A program made the translations under genes and the position numbers. A DNA stretch of 50,596 bases, from positions 1 to 50,596 of the forward strand of contig JAZKEU010000010.1 in assembly GCA_040386775.1 (NCBI GenBank), in the 5' to 3' direction. Below are positions 22,949 to 29,147 of this stretch, piece by piece; the first letter of the stretch is position 1; each line of letters begins with the position of its first letter. Below the pieces are notes generated by a model. The model was not told the origin of the DNA and made no database searches. It saw only the letters and a program-made list of their open reading frames with translations. This DNA comes from Bdellovibrionota bacterium (GTDB lineage Bacteria; Bdellovibrionota; Bdellovibrionia; Bdellovibrionales; JAEYZS01).

Positions 22949-23740
22949 CTAAGAGTCGTCGTCTGGGAGATCGCGTTTTGTGCTCTTCATGCGTTTTTTC
23001 TTTGGTTTGCGATCTGGGTCTACAAAGATTTTTTTGTATTGAGTTTCTGTTAAAAGTTGGAAGTCTCCTCTTTGGAGGTTTCCAAGTTCCAATGATCCAA
23101 TAGAAATCCTTTGAAGTTTCAATACATCATGTCCGATCTTTTCGAACATATTTCTGATCTGTCTGTTTAACCCTTGGGTTAGAACCACTTTATACCAAGA
23201 GTGCTTGGTGTCAGCTTTTTTCATTTTTTCGATAGATCTAAAGCGAACTTTACCACCAATGATCGTTACTCCTTTTTTGAGCTTTTCGATCTTTTCAGGT
23301 TTTGGTTCGCCTTCTACTTTGACGATATAAGTTTTTGGGATTTCAGTTTGGGGATGGGTGATCTTGTTGGCAAAATCGCCATCGTTGGTGAAGAGAAGAA
23401 GTCCTTCGGTGTTCCAATCGAGACGTCCTACCGGATAAAGTCTTACGGGAAATTGTGATAAATAATCGGCAACGGTCTTTCTCTCTAATGGATCTTCCAT
23501 TGTCGTCAAAGTTGATTTTGGTTTATGGAACATCAAGTAGATCAACTGATTAGCTGGTTTGATGATTTTACCTTGAACTTTAACAGTGTCGATTTTTGGA
23601 TCGACTTGGGTGCCGAGATCCTTTACTACTCTACCATTGATTTGCACGTGGCCATCTGTAATTAGCTGATCGGCTCCACGTCGTGAGCTCGCTCCAGATT
23701 GCGCGATATATTTGTTGAGTCTGATTGTTCCCTTGTCCAC
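22949..23740 (-). CDS. rluB: RluB-family 23S rRNA pseudouridine synthase
   Basis: Isomerises a uridine in 23S rRNA (position 2605 in E. coli for RluB). It has an N-terminal S4 RNA-binding domain (RLNKYIAQSGASSRRGADQLI) and the RsuA/RluB catalytic motif GRLDWNTEGLLLFTNDG, whose Asp is the nucleophile. The C-terminal LNRQIRNMFEKIGHDVLKL follows, then a Lys/Arg-rich tail. RluE/RluF or RsuA specificity cannot be excluded. It begins with GTG, preceded by AAAGGA, and overlaps the upstream gene by 79 bp. Because the S4 domain begins at residue 7, the overlap looks genuine. Confidence 0.9.
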   Translation of the reverse strand: MDKGTIRLNKYIAQSGASSRRGADQLITDGHVQINGRVVKDLGTQVDPKIDTVKVQGKIIKPANQLIYLMFHKPKSTLTTMEDPLERKTVADYLSQFPVRLYPVGRLDWNTEGLLLFTNDGDFANKITHPQTEIPKTYIVKVEGEPKPEKIEKLKKGVTIIGGKVRFRSIEKMKKADTKHSWYKVVLTQGLNRQIRNMFEKIGHDVLKLQRISIGSLELGNLQRGDFQLLTETQYKKIFVDPDRKPKKKRMKSTKRDLPDDDS

Positions 23741-24699
23741 GTTTTTAGTCCTTTGGAGATACCTTGAGAGATATTTGGTGGTTGAATAAAGCTGTGAATA
23801 TCGTTTAACAGAATTTCGAGCATTTTGTCATCGACAAAGATATTTTCGAGGGCGTTTTGACCGCGAATATAGGCTTTTTTACCTAGTTCTAAGCTTCCGT
23901 TAAGATCTCTCTTCAAGAAATCGATAGTTTGCTCAAGAACTTGCACCAATTCCACATAGAGAGGCTCCGTAGAACGATCGATAAAGAACCTCTCAATTTT
24001 CTTCAAGGCATAGAGGATGTTCGAATCTTGGTGAAAGCCATGAAGCTCAATTCGCTGGAAACTTTGGAAGGTATATCCACGAATGTAATCGCCAACAATC
24101 ATATCATCACGGACGGTAAAATGAGCAGTGATGAAGTTAGAGATTTGCAGCTGCTGCTTGATACTTGGAATTAATTCTAAATTTTTATCGTAATCGAGTT
24201 TTCTGTCTTGAATGAGAGGAATGACCTGTCCGTTGTGGATGTAGGCGGCGTCATCGAAGCTGCGAACTTGGATTCGACCTTGAGGCATCGCTAAAATGGC
24301 GTGGGCGATATTGTTTTTGTCTGCAAAAATTTGTGTTGGGATATTTGGTTTTTCTCGGTGCAAATATTGTTTGATGATTTCGAGCTGATCGCGGTGAGAT
24401 TTGATTTTTACTATTTGAATTTGCTCAGGTCTTTTTAAATTGGCCCAAGCTTTGGCATTCATGTCGGGTCCCAGGAATTTGAACAAAGCATTCGAGGCGA
24501 ACTGTGATAGCTCTAAAGCGTTTTGCTGCCAATGTTCAAAAGTGAGCGCTTTAATGTAAAAGCTAAAAATAGTTTCTGGTAAAAATGGAGCTTCGAGATC
24601 GGTGAAAACACGGATGTAATTGTAGAGCGCCAAAAGAGCTTGGTTCGTTTGGGGCTTTTGCTCGTATAAGAATTTTCCAAATTCGCCATTAGTTCTCAT
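23662..24699 (-). CDS. Cytoplasmic protein of unknown function, 345 aa
   Basis: I do not recognise a family. It has no signal peptide or membrane span. The sequence is mostly helical at the N-terminus (LLALYNYIRVFTDL, IKALTFEHWQQNALELSQFA), then a mixed middle with a beta-rich segment (GRIQVRSFDDAAYIHNGQVI) and further helices (LYVELVQVLEQTIDFLKRDL). The last about 27 residues are encoded in the overlap with rluB and are hydrophilic. This fits coding drift into a neighbour or a recent loss of the original stop. Co-transcribed with rluB. In other bacteria the slot before rluB is often taken by scpA/scpB, but I see no convincing similarity to them. Confidence 0.7.
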   Translation of the reverse strand: MRTNGEFGKFLYEQKPQTNQALLALYNYIRVFTDLEAPFLPETIFSFYIKALTFEHWQQNALELSQFASNALFKFLGPDMNAKAWANLKRPEQIQIVKIKSHRDQLEIIKQYLHREKPNIPTQIFADKNNIAHAILAMPQGRIQVRSFDDAAYIHNGQVIPLIQDRKLDYDKNLELIPSIKQQLQISNFITAHFTVRDDMIVGDYIRGYTFQSFQRIELHGFHQDSNILYALKKIERFFIDRSTEPLYVELVQVLEQTIDFLKRDLNGSLELGKKAYIRGQNALENIFVDDKMLEILLNDIHSFIQPPNISQGISKGLKTWTREQSDSTNISRNLERAHDVEPIS

Positions 24700-24798
24700 A
24701 CTTCAATGATAAAGAGACAAAGGTCTAAGTCTAGTCTTTTTTGAAGGTCTAGCCCTTTACTGGCCCTCAAGTTAATATATTGGAAGGAGACAAGTTTT

Positions 24799-25263
24799 AT
24801 GGAAAGAAGATTACACCCGTTATTTCAAGAGTCGTTGCAAAATAACCAAAAAACCATCAATCAAAAAGTTCAGATTCAAGAAAAATTTGATCCAACACCG
24901 GCGGCATTTTCGCAGAATAATCCTGGTTCTGCCAATTCCAATATGATGGAATTTTTAAATGAATCAAAATTAAAAATGAATCGTATCGCGCAGAAAATGG
25001 CAAACTTTGAAGATCGACTTGCGGGTGTGACTCAAGAGATGAGAGCCACTCATGCAAAACTTTCTAGCCGCTTTACAGAGAGAGGACTTGCTGAACATAA
25101 GATCGAAGCGCTAATTGAAAGACAAAATTCCGTGATCAATTCCTTCGAAAAAAAGATGGCTCAAATGTCTAAAGTTATCGAAGATTCAAATCTTCAGCTA
25201 TTGAGAACGCAAAGTGCACTCGAGGACGCGAGACGTGAAATCGCGAAGCTTAAAAGACTCTAA
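24799..25263 (+). CDS. Coiled-coil protein of unknown function, 154 aa
   Basis: A short, soluble protein with an excellent ribosome-binding site (AAGGAG, 10 bases from the ATG). Residues 1-50 are Gln/Asn-rich and probably disordered. Residues 55-154 form one long helix with heptad character (LKMNRIAQKMANFEDRLAGV, IEALIERQNSVINSFEKKM, LRTQSALEDARREIAKLKRL), that is, a dimeric coiled coil. There are no Cys residues and no signal peptide. A structural, cytoskeletal or adaptor role is possible, but nothing in the sequence decides it. Confidence 0.72.
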   Translation: MERRLHPLFQESLQNNQKTINQKVQIQEKFDPTPAAFSQNNPGSANSNMMEFLNESKLKMNRIAQKMANFEDRLAGVTQEMRATHAKLSSRFTERGLAEHKIEALIERQNSVINSFEKKMAQMSKVIEDSNLQLLRTQSALEDARREIAKLKRL

Positions 25264-25327
25264 ATCTTTAATAAAAGAAATCATGTACTGCTGATAAATC
25301 GTGAAATATGTTCCCGTTATTTAATTC

Positions 25328-25346
25328 GAGGAACACATTGTTCCTC
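25328..25346. promoter_or_regulatory. Palindrome GAGGAACA-CAT-TGTTCCTC upstream of the TIGR02147 gene
   Basis: A perfect 8-bp dyad with a 3-bp spacer, ending 6 bp upstream of the -35 box. Its position suits an operator, perhaps for the regulator's own product. The stem has no T tract after it, so a terminator role is unlikely. Confidence 0.5.
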
Positions 25347-25352
25347 AAGCTC

Positions 25353-25380
25353 TTGCTTATTTTAAAAATCGATTTATATT
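25353..25380 (+). promoter_or_regulatory. Candidate promoter giving a leaderless TIGR02147 mRNA
   Basis: TTGCTT and TATATT are separated by 16 bp. The -10 ends 6 bases before the ATG, so transcription would start at or next to the start codon. No Shine-Dalgarno sequence is visible before this ATG (GCTCCC). Confidence 0.45.
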
Positions 25381-25386
25381 GCTCCC

Positions 25387-26193
25387 ATGTTAAACAGATC
25401 CAATTACATAAACATTCTTAAAGAGCGGCTGGCAGACAGAATCAAAAGGAATTCCAGATATTCCTTACGAGCATTTGCCAAAGACATCAATATGTCCCCA
25501 GGGCGTTTGAGTAACGTCCTAAATGGCAAATCAGGCTTGTCTTTAGATAAGGCTTCAACCATTGCGCAAAAACTCGATTTGAGTGAAGCAGAGGCAGAAT
25601 GGTTTATCACTTCGGTTCAATCCCAAGATGCGCGAAGTAAAACCAAAAGGTCTGAAGCACAAAGACGCATTAACGCCTTAAAAAAAACTTACAAGGATTA
25701 CCAGCAGCTCAACTTGGATCAATTTGCTCTAATTTCAGAATGGTATCATTTTGCTTTGATAGATCTGATGGATACTAAAGATTTTAAAAATGACACCCAA
25801 TGGATGGCTAAAAGATTAGGAATTTCTAAAGTAGAAGTGGAAGTTGCGTTGAGCAGATTAAAGTCTCTTAACTTTATTAAAGAAGAAAAAAATAAACTTT
25901 CAGTTTTGGTTCGTGAACCATCAACTCCGAGTAATATTCCTTCGGCGGCAATCAAACTCTTTCATCGTCAAATTTTGGAGAAAGCAATTACCGCTATCGA
26001 TATGCAAAGTGTGGAAGAAAGAGATTTTTCGGCGATAACGATGCCAATCTCTAAAGATATTATGGAAGAAGCTCAGATTAAAATAAAAAATTTTAGAAGA
26101 GAATTTGATAAATGGGCTCAAGAAAATAGTAAAAATAAGAAAGATGTTTATTGCATTAGCATTCAGTTTTTTAATTTAACGAATAACCAATAA
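25387..26193 (+). CDS. TIGR02147-family DNA-binding regulator
   Basis: A 268-aa protein of a family found mainly in Bdellovibrio-like bacteria and Fibrobacter. The N-terminal 75 residues contain an XRE-like helix-turn-helix (SLRAFAKDINMSPGRLSNVL, then GLSLDKASTIAQKLDLSEAE). The next part has the typical EAQRRINALKKTY and FALISEWYHFALIDLM segments, a second winged-helix-like region (WMAKRLGISKVEVEVALSRL), and a C-terminal helical region ending in CISIQFFNLT. It is placed directly before two secreted-protein genes, a common arrangement for this family, so it probably controls them. Target sites are unknown; the palindrome just upstream is one candidate. Confidence 0.88.
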   Translation: MLNRSNYINILKERLADRIKRNSRYSLRAFAKDINMSPGRLSNVLNGKSGLSLDKASTIAQKLDLSEAEAEWFITSVQSQDARSKTKRSEAQRRINALKKTYKDYQQLNLDQFALISEWYHFALIDLMDTKDFKNDTQWMAKRLGISKVEVEVALSRLKSLNFIKEEKNKLSVLVREPSTPSNIPSAAIKLFHRQILEKAITAIDMQSVEERDFSAITMPISKDIMEEAQIKIKNFRREFDKWAQENSKNKKDVYCISIQFFNLTNNQ

Positions 26194-26207
26194 CAAGGAG
26201 AGAAAGA

Positions 26208-26843
26208 ATGAAAAATAAATTATTAATTATGACGATTGCTTTTTTAGCAACAATCGAGAGCCATTATGTCTGGGCCGGCGAAGTAGGGAATGGTCCTGAT
26301 CTAAAAGGTAGCGCAGCTCCACTGAATACCGATAAAGAAGTGCCTATTGGAGTATTAAAGCAAATCAATAAAAAATGTGAAGATCAACTAGTAGAAGACT
26401 TTGTTTATAAGACTACGGGACAAGTTTGTAAAGATGCGAATTGCCTTCTTAAACCCAATTCTTCAAAAATTTGGATGGCTAGTGTAGATCGGTACAATAA
26501 ACAATGCCGTATCCAGGTGATATCTGAAGTTCAAACAATCAGCAGATTTTCTCATGCTTACTATGATCAAAATAACATACCTCAGACAAATTATTCAGCT
26601 AAAAAACCGGGTCTGCTTCCTTATTTGGAAGGAGAGGCTACGGAAAAAGTTAACGATTACAATGAGCTCGGGATACAGACAAAATCAGGCGTGATTGCTA
26701 AGGGCATTCGTTTGGTTCGAGTTCTTCCCGAGAATTACACGGCATACTACTGGAATTGCGAACGCGAAATGATAACTAAAGTTCCCGTAGATTTAAAATC
26801 CGTTGAGGCTTGTTTGATTCAAAATTTAAATGAGTATCCATGA
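26208..26843 (+). CDS. Secreted Cys-containing protein, unknown function
   Basis: I do not recognise a family. A strong AAGGAG precedes the ATG. It has a signal peptide (MKNKLLIMTIAFLATIESHYVWA) and a mature region of about 188 aa with six cysteines (KCEDQ, VCKDANC, QCRIQ, NCERE, ACLIQ), enough for three disulfides. TGQVCKDANCLLKPNSSKIW recalls small extracellular beta domains, but no motif is diagnostic. It lies 14 bp after the TIGR02147 gene and overlaps the HExxH gene by 4 bp, so it probably belongs to one operon and may be secreted together with, or act on, the HExxH protein. Confidence 0.75.
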   Translation: MKNKLLIMTIAFLATIESHYVWAGEVGNGPDLKGSAAPLNTDKEVPIGVLKQINKKCEDQLVEDFVYKTTGQVCKDANCLLKPNSSKIWMASVDRYNKQCRIQVISEVQTISRFSHAYYDQNNIPQTNYSAKKPGLLPYLEGEATEKVNDYNELGIQTKSGVIAKGIRLVRVLPENYTAYYWNCEREMITKVPVDLKSVEACLIQNLNEYP

Positions 26844-27805
26844 TATTTTTGATTAACTTTCTATTGCTTTTTTCATCCCCGGCTTTGGCCTGTCCTCTCA
26901 AGGCTCCTAGTGAATTACTAGGAGCCTTGAGAGCGTCGAGCGCAGTTACGCTTTCGGTCCAGCTGTCGAGATCAAAATTCATTACCGAGAGCACTTATAG
27001 TTATATTGACCATCTCACAGATTATTATCTGAACGACTATCCCCAAGTGCAAAATGTAGGTGCGTGCTTAGAACAAGAGCTTTCACCGGTGATGGATCTA
27101 AAGGCTCTGTTTGCACGTTCGCTGATGCAAAAAACATTAACGAAGCTTTCGCAGTCCAAAAGTTTACTGGCCCAAAAAATTGCGACGATCACTAACAACA
27201 GTGAAGTTTTGATGTTCCAAATTTTTAGTAAAGAGCTTCCAGGTACGCAGAGAATTGCAGAGGTGGATCGGTCTACGGGAGTTATCTCCGCTAGCCCTTC
27301 AAAAATTCCACCCAACGAATGGCCGCTAATATTTGTACATGAAATTCTACATCGAAGAGATGAAACCCTGCAGAGCTCCATCGTTACCTACAATAATTCT
27401 GAAAATATCACTCAAATGATGGCCCTATTAAAAAGTAATAGAAAGTGGGAAGCCCTAATGCCAAATGAACAACAGCTCATGCTCGATCAGATTGAGCGTG
27501 CGTTAAATCGTGGATTTTTGGCCGAGTTCAGAGCATGGACATTAACATTGCAAGTCTATCAAGAATGGCTTGAGCAAAAAGAAATTATAGCCATTCCGTG
27601 GGTTGAAGAAATTTTACTCAATAAAAAAGAAAATCAACCTCTGGCAGATTATATTTATAATTATCTTTATCCACGTTTCACAAAGCCCATCGCGGAGGGT
27701 GTTTATGCTTCCGACATCTGGCTGACAGCATACGATCTAAAAATAAAAGAATTGCAAAACTCAGACAAGACTTCCTTAATAAAAAAAGCTTTTGGAAAAC
27801 TCTAA
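26840..27805 (+). CDS. Secreted HExxH protein, putative metallopeptidase
   Basis: A 321-aa exported protein: short signal peptide (MIFLINFLLLFSSPALAC), the Cys being right at the probable cleavage site. A clear FVHEILHRRDE motif at about residues 170-180 gives the two His and Glu of a zinc-peptidase site. A third ligand may be the Glu in FLAEFRAWTL some 60 residues later. The remainder is helical with no family I can name, so catalysis is inferred from the motif and its export. The ATGA start overlaps the upstream gene. Codons 19-31 encode both arms of a perfect 17-bp hairpin, giving the near-repeat K-A-P-S-E-L-L-G-A-L-R. The G+C is similar to its neighbours. Confidence 0.72.
   Translation: MIFLINFLLLFSSPALACPLKAPSELLGALRASSAVTLSVQLSRSKFITESTYSYIDHLTDYYLNDYPQVQNVGACLEQELSPVMDLKALFARSLMQKTLTKLSQSKSLLAQKIATITNNSEVLMFQIFSKELPGTQRIAEVDRSTGVISASPSKIPPNEWPLIFVHEILHRRDETLQSSIVTYNNSENITQMMALLKSNRKWEALMPNEQQLMLDQIERALNRGFLAEFRAWTLTLQVYQEWLEQKEIIAIPWVEEILLNKKENQPLADYIYNYLYPRFTKPIAEGVYASDIWLTAYDLKIKELQNSDKTSLIKKAFGKL
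26895..26933. repeat. Perfect 17-bp inverted repeat inside the HExxH gene
   Basis: CTCTCAAGGCTCCTAGT and ACTAGGAGCCTTGAGAG pair without mismatch around the loop GAATT, starting 55 bp after the ATG. Neither strand has a following T run, so it is not an intrinsic terminator. As RNA it would be a very stable stem in the early coding region. The part encoding it lies at the signal peptide/mature boundary. Confidence 0.85.
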
Positions 27806-28083
27806 ATATTCCTGGAAAATGGAAAGTGTGAAATCTCAAAAAATAAAAATAGTAATAAAAAATTCACTTTGGATTTAAGGCACCAGGGTACATCTTACAA
27901 GCGCAATTACTCAATAATTTGGCCTATTTAAATAATATAGGTTTTGGGTGATTTGCTTCAAAGTATTGATAATCAAAAGAAATCCTACTTTTGCATTTTT
28001 CTAAAATAAATTTTTCTAATTTTAAAATTCAAATTCAAATTTCAATCAAAAAAAGAATTGTTAAGTATTTCTAACTATCGCTG
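27806..28083. other. AT-rich region without a gene
   Basis: About 280 bp of strongly AT-rich sequence between the HExxH gene and the promoter of the next small gene. I see no coding frame, tRNA or clear terminator. Runs such as AAATTCAAATTCAAATTTC give it low complexity. It may be an upstream element or simply decayed sequence. Confidence 0.5.
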
Positions 28084-28114
28084 TTGACAAAATTAGCATC
28101 AAAAGAGGTATAAG
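28084..28114 (+). promoter_or_regulatory. Candidate promoter of the 70-aa secreted peptide gene
   Basis: A perfect TTGACA is followed after 19 bp by TATAAG (or after 17 bp by GGTATA). The -10 lies inside the dyad GAGGT-ATAAG-ACCTC at 28105-28119, so a bound protein would cover it. Confidence 0.55.
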
Positions 28115-28119
28115 ACCTC
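28105..28119. promoter_or_regulatory. Dyad over the -10 box, putative operator
   Basis: GAGGT and ACCTC are inverted around ATAAG, directly on the promoter's -10 region. This is a typical repressor position, though short. No regulator is assigned; the TIGR02147 protein encoded about 2.7 kb upstream is one candidate. Confidence 0.4.
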
Positions 28120-28127
28120 CACTAACC

Positions 28128-28146
28128 AATACCCAAAATGGGTATT
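28128..28146 (+). promoter_or_regulatory. 5' leader hairpin before the small secreted peptide
   Basis: AATACCCA and TGGGTATT form an 8-bp perfect stem with an AAA loop. It ends 7 bp before the AGAGGAG ribosome-binding site. It could stabilise the message or affect translation. Confidence 0.5.
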
Positions 28147-28166
28147 ATTAAAAGAGGAGTAACTAT

Positions 28167-28379
28167 ATGTTAAAATCATTTATCGCTATTGCTGCGTTAT
28201 TGATCGGAATGGGGATGGCTACGGATGCAAATGCACAAACTACAACTGTAACAACAGGATGTACGTCACAAGGTTGTTATTACAACATCTACACTTGGAT
28301 AAATGGTGCATGGGTGCACACGGGTTGTGGGTTTGAAAGATTTGGACCAGCATTTCCACGCGATCCAGCAATGCAATAG
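28167..28379 (+). CDS. Small secreted peptide, 70 aa
   Basis: An AGAGGAG site 7 bases before the ATG, a promoter and a terminator all argue that this short gene is real. The signal peptide is MLKSFIAIAALLIGMGMATDANA, leaving a mature peptide of about 47 residues. Three Cys (TGCTSQGCYYN, HTGC) and many aromatic residues (YYNIYTWINGAWVH) are confined to 30 residues, and the C-terminus is Pro-rich. No family is recognised. The architecture is that of an exported effector, bacteriocin-like or surface peptide, but nothing proves any of these. It appears to be a separate transcription unit. Confidence 0.7.
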   Translation: MLKSFIAIAALLIGMGMATDANAQTTTVTTGCTSQGCYYNIYTWINGAWVHTGCGFERFGPAFPRDPAMQ

Positions 28380-28415
28380 TATTTTAGAATAATTTAAGAG
28401 TTTTTTTGCGAAATT

Positions 28416-28446
28416 CACCTGTCTAATAAGTCAGGTGGATTTTTAT
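28416..28446 (+). terminator. Rho-independent terminator after the small secreted peptide
   Basis: CACCTG and CAGGTG form the stem with a 10-base loop, followed by ATTTTTATT. It lies 37 bp past the stop codon. The following about 170 bp before the next gene hold no coding frame that I can support. Confidence 0.65.
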
Positions 28447-28616
28447 TAAAAATATAATCTGGCGTAAGTTTGTAATGCTGGTTTACGATCGACTTTCACA
28501 AAAACCAAGACTTCCGGCTCGTATAGGTACAATAATACCACAGATCTGGACTGAACAATTTTAAGTACAAAAGCTAACATATTCTTAATAGCAACTTAAA
28601 AATTGAGAAATAAACT

Positions 28617-29147
28617 GTGACAAAATTGTACTCCGTATTAATGATGTGCCTTTTTTTAAGCAACTCTTTAGCTATGGCTAAAAATTCAGTAGATATAAAA
28701 GTTTCTAAAACTTTTTCTATGGATTTATCTTTTCAGTCTACGGCTCCATTGGAAATGCCTTCTTTGAATTCCAAATTATTTAAAGCAGATAATGTTCTGG
28801 GCTTAAGTAGTAAAAATCAATTATTGGTTGTTCACAATAAACCTCTCACGCTTGCCAATAAATACAGTGTGGAAAGATATTGGGACAAGAGCAGAAAGCA
28901 AACGCGCTCCTTTGATAAAGATGAAAAAAATCAAGGTTGTACAAAATTTTCTAATCGTATGTATCAATGCTCAAGAGATGTAAATCAAAATGGAAAATAC
29001 ATTTCAGAATCCATTTATTGGAACGCAAAAAATGATTTGGTTTTACTGAGAGTTTCCTCAAATAAATCTACAGAAGATTCTAGAAAGATTTTAAGCTCCA
29101 TAAAAATTCAAGCAGACTCTAGGTTGCCCGCAGGAGGAACAAAGTGA
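28617..29147 (+). CDS. Secreted protein, unknown function, 176 aa
   Basis: A GTG-started gene with a signal peptide (MTKLYSVLMMCLFLSNSLAMA). The mature part is Lys/Ser/Asn-rich. It contains a Cys pair (QGCTKF, MYQCSRD) about ten residues apart and ends in an amphipathic segment (SRKILSSIKIQADS). I see no known family. The ribosome-binding site is weak (GAGAAA), so the start is not fully certain. Its end overlaps the start of the next secreted-protein gene, whose GGAGG lies within it, so the two are coupled. Confidence 0.7.
   Translation: MTKLYSVLMMCLFLSNSLAMAKNSVDIKVSKTFSMDLSFQSTAPLEMPSLNSKLFKADNVLGLSSKNQLLVVHNKPLTLANKYSVERYWDKSRKQTRSFDKDEKNQGCTKFSNRMYQCSRDVNQNGKYISESIYWNAKNDLVLLRVSSNKSTEDSRKILSSIKIQADSRLPAGGTK

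Noticed and set aside
26776-26994. Minus-strand frame across the 17-bp hairpin
   Set aside because: Its apparent similarity to the plus-strand product is only a result of the palindrome; no ribosome-binding site or signal peptide.
27838-28060. Low-complexity AT-rich stretch as a possible replication origin or attachment site
   Set aside because: No DnaA-box cluster, direct-repeat pair, integrase or replication gene is nearby.
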